Shown: piece after piece, positions 63,801-64,000 of the stretch
Numbering within the stretch: position 1 is the first letter of the stretch
Layout: each line of letters opens with the position of its first letter
Assembly (NCBI GenBank): GCA_035041965.1
Contig: JAPYMA010001356.1
Coordinates: 62,001-126,000 of the forward strand
Origin: Anisakis pegreffii
Taxonomy: Eukaryota > Nematoda > Chromadorea > Rhabditida > Anisakidae
Length of the DNA: 64,000 nt
Direction of reading: 5' to 3'
The notes under the pieces: model-generated
Seen by the model: the letters and a program-made list of their open reading frames with translations, nothing else
Databases searched by the model: none
Told to the model about the DNA's origin: nothing
Position numbers and translations under genes: made by a program

Positions 63801-64000
63801 TTAGGCTTAGGCTTAGGCTTGGGCTTAGGCTTAGGCTTAGGCTTGGGCTTAGGCTTAGGCTTAGGCTTAGGCTTAGGCTTAGGCTTAGGCTTAGGCTTAG
63901 GCTTAGGCTTAGGCTTAGGCTTAGGCTTAGGCTTAGGCTTAGGCTTAGGCTTAGGCTTAGGCTTAGGCTTAGGCTTAGGCTTAGGCTTAGGCTTAGGCTT
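60811..64000 (+). repeat. Telomere array (TTAGGC)n, about 3.2 kb, running to the window edge
   Basis: More than 500 copies of TTAGGC, the telomere repeat known from nematodes such as Caenorhabditis and Ascaris. The G-rich strand runs toward the right edge, so the chromosome end lies at or beyond 64000. One unit lacks GG near 61000. Ten TTGGGC variants occur only between 62961 and 63848. Confidence 0.98.

Noticed and set aside
60811..64000. Regular short repeats that could be read as a CRISPR-like or satellite array
   Set aside because: The unit is the 6-bp nematode telomere hexamer without spacers, at a chromosome end.

Overview
This is a nematode chromosome end. The right 3.2 kb is an almost pure array of the nematode telomere hexamer TTAGGC, with the G-rich strand running 5'->3' toward the right edge. 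The rest is AT-rich DNA with small exons, spliced genes and eukaryotic transposons. No bacterial gene organisation, CRISPR array or rRNA gene was seen. The species cannot be fixed from the sequence alone.

Layout, left (chromosome interior) to right (telomere). At 1-203 there is a possible last exon of a plus-strand gene. At 896-3754 (minus) lie the first four coding exons of an alanine aminotransferase; the intron between exons 3 and 4 holds a 1.06 kb palindromic Tc4/Tc5-like element (1088-2146). At 4574-5511 and 13800-14804 are two hAT-type elements, each with a perfect 8-bp target duplication. From 5.5 to 20.6 kb nothing else is confidently coding.

The main gene is a complete CYFIP/Sra-1 orthologue (gex-2) at 20597-36498 on the minus strand. 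I resolved 30 exons that join in frame to 1273 codons plus a stop. Its intron 17 carries a second Tc4/Tc5-like element (26765-28068) with a transposase fragment, and its intron 14 carries a decayed LINE tail. Two exons of a calponin-type CH-domain gene lie at 45357-46753 (minus).

From 50 kb to the telomere the sequence is repeat-dominated: a LINE tail at 50.1 kb, a hAT-like element (50824-52157), a long AAT/AATTAAT array (53729-54005), half of a third Tc4/Tc5-like element (about 54100-54435), a hAT right end (to 55157), and two RTE-type LINE insertions side by side (56078-56342 and 56366-58493). The larger LINE has an uninterrupted reverse-transcriptase frame and a 13-bp target duplication. 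Then come about 2.3 kb of subtelomeric DNA and the telomere.

The genes do not form an operon: gex-2 (actin regulation through the WAVE complex), the aminotransferase (alanine/pyruvate metabolism) and the calponin-like gene (actin binding) are widely spaced and all lie on the strand pointing away from the telomere. The most unusual signal is the Tc4/Tc5-like family: three copies in three structural states, two of them in introns of conserved genes, whose inverted repeats contain a tRNA-like stretch resembling Pol III A and B boxes.
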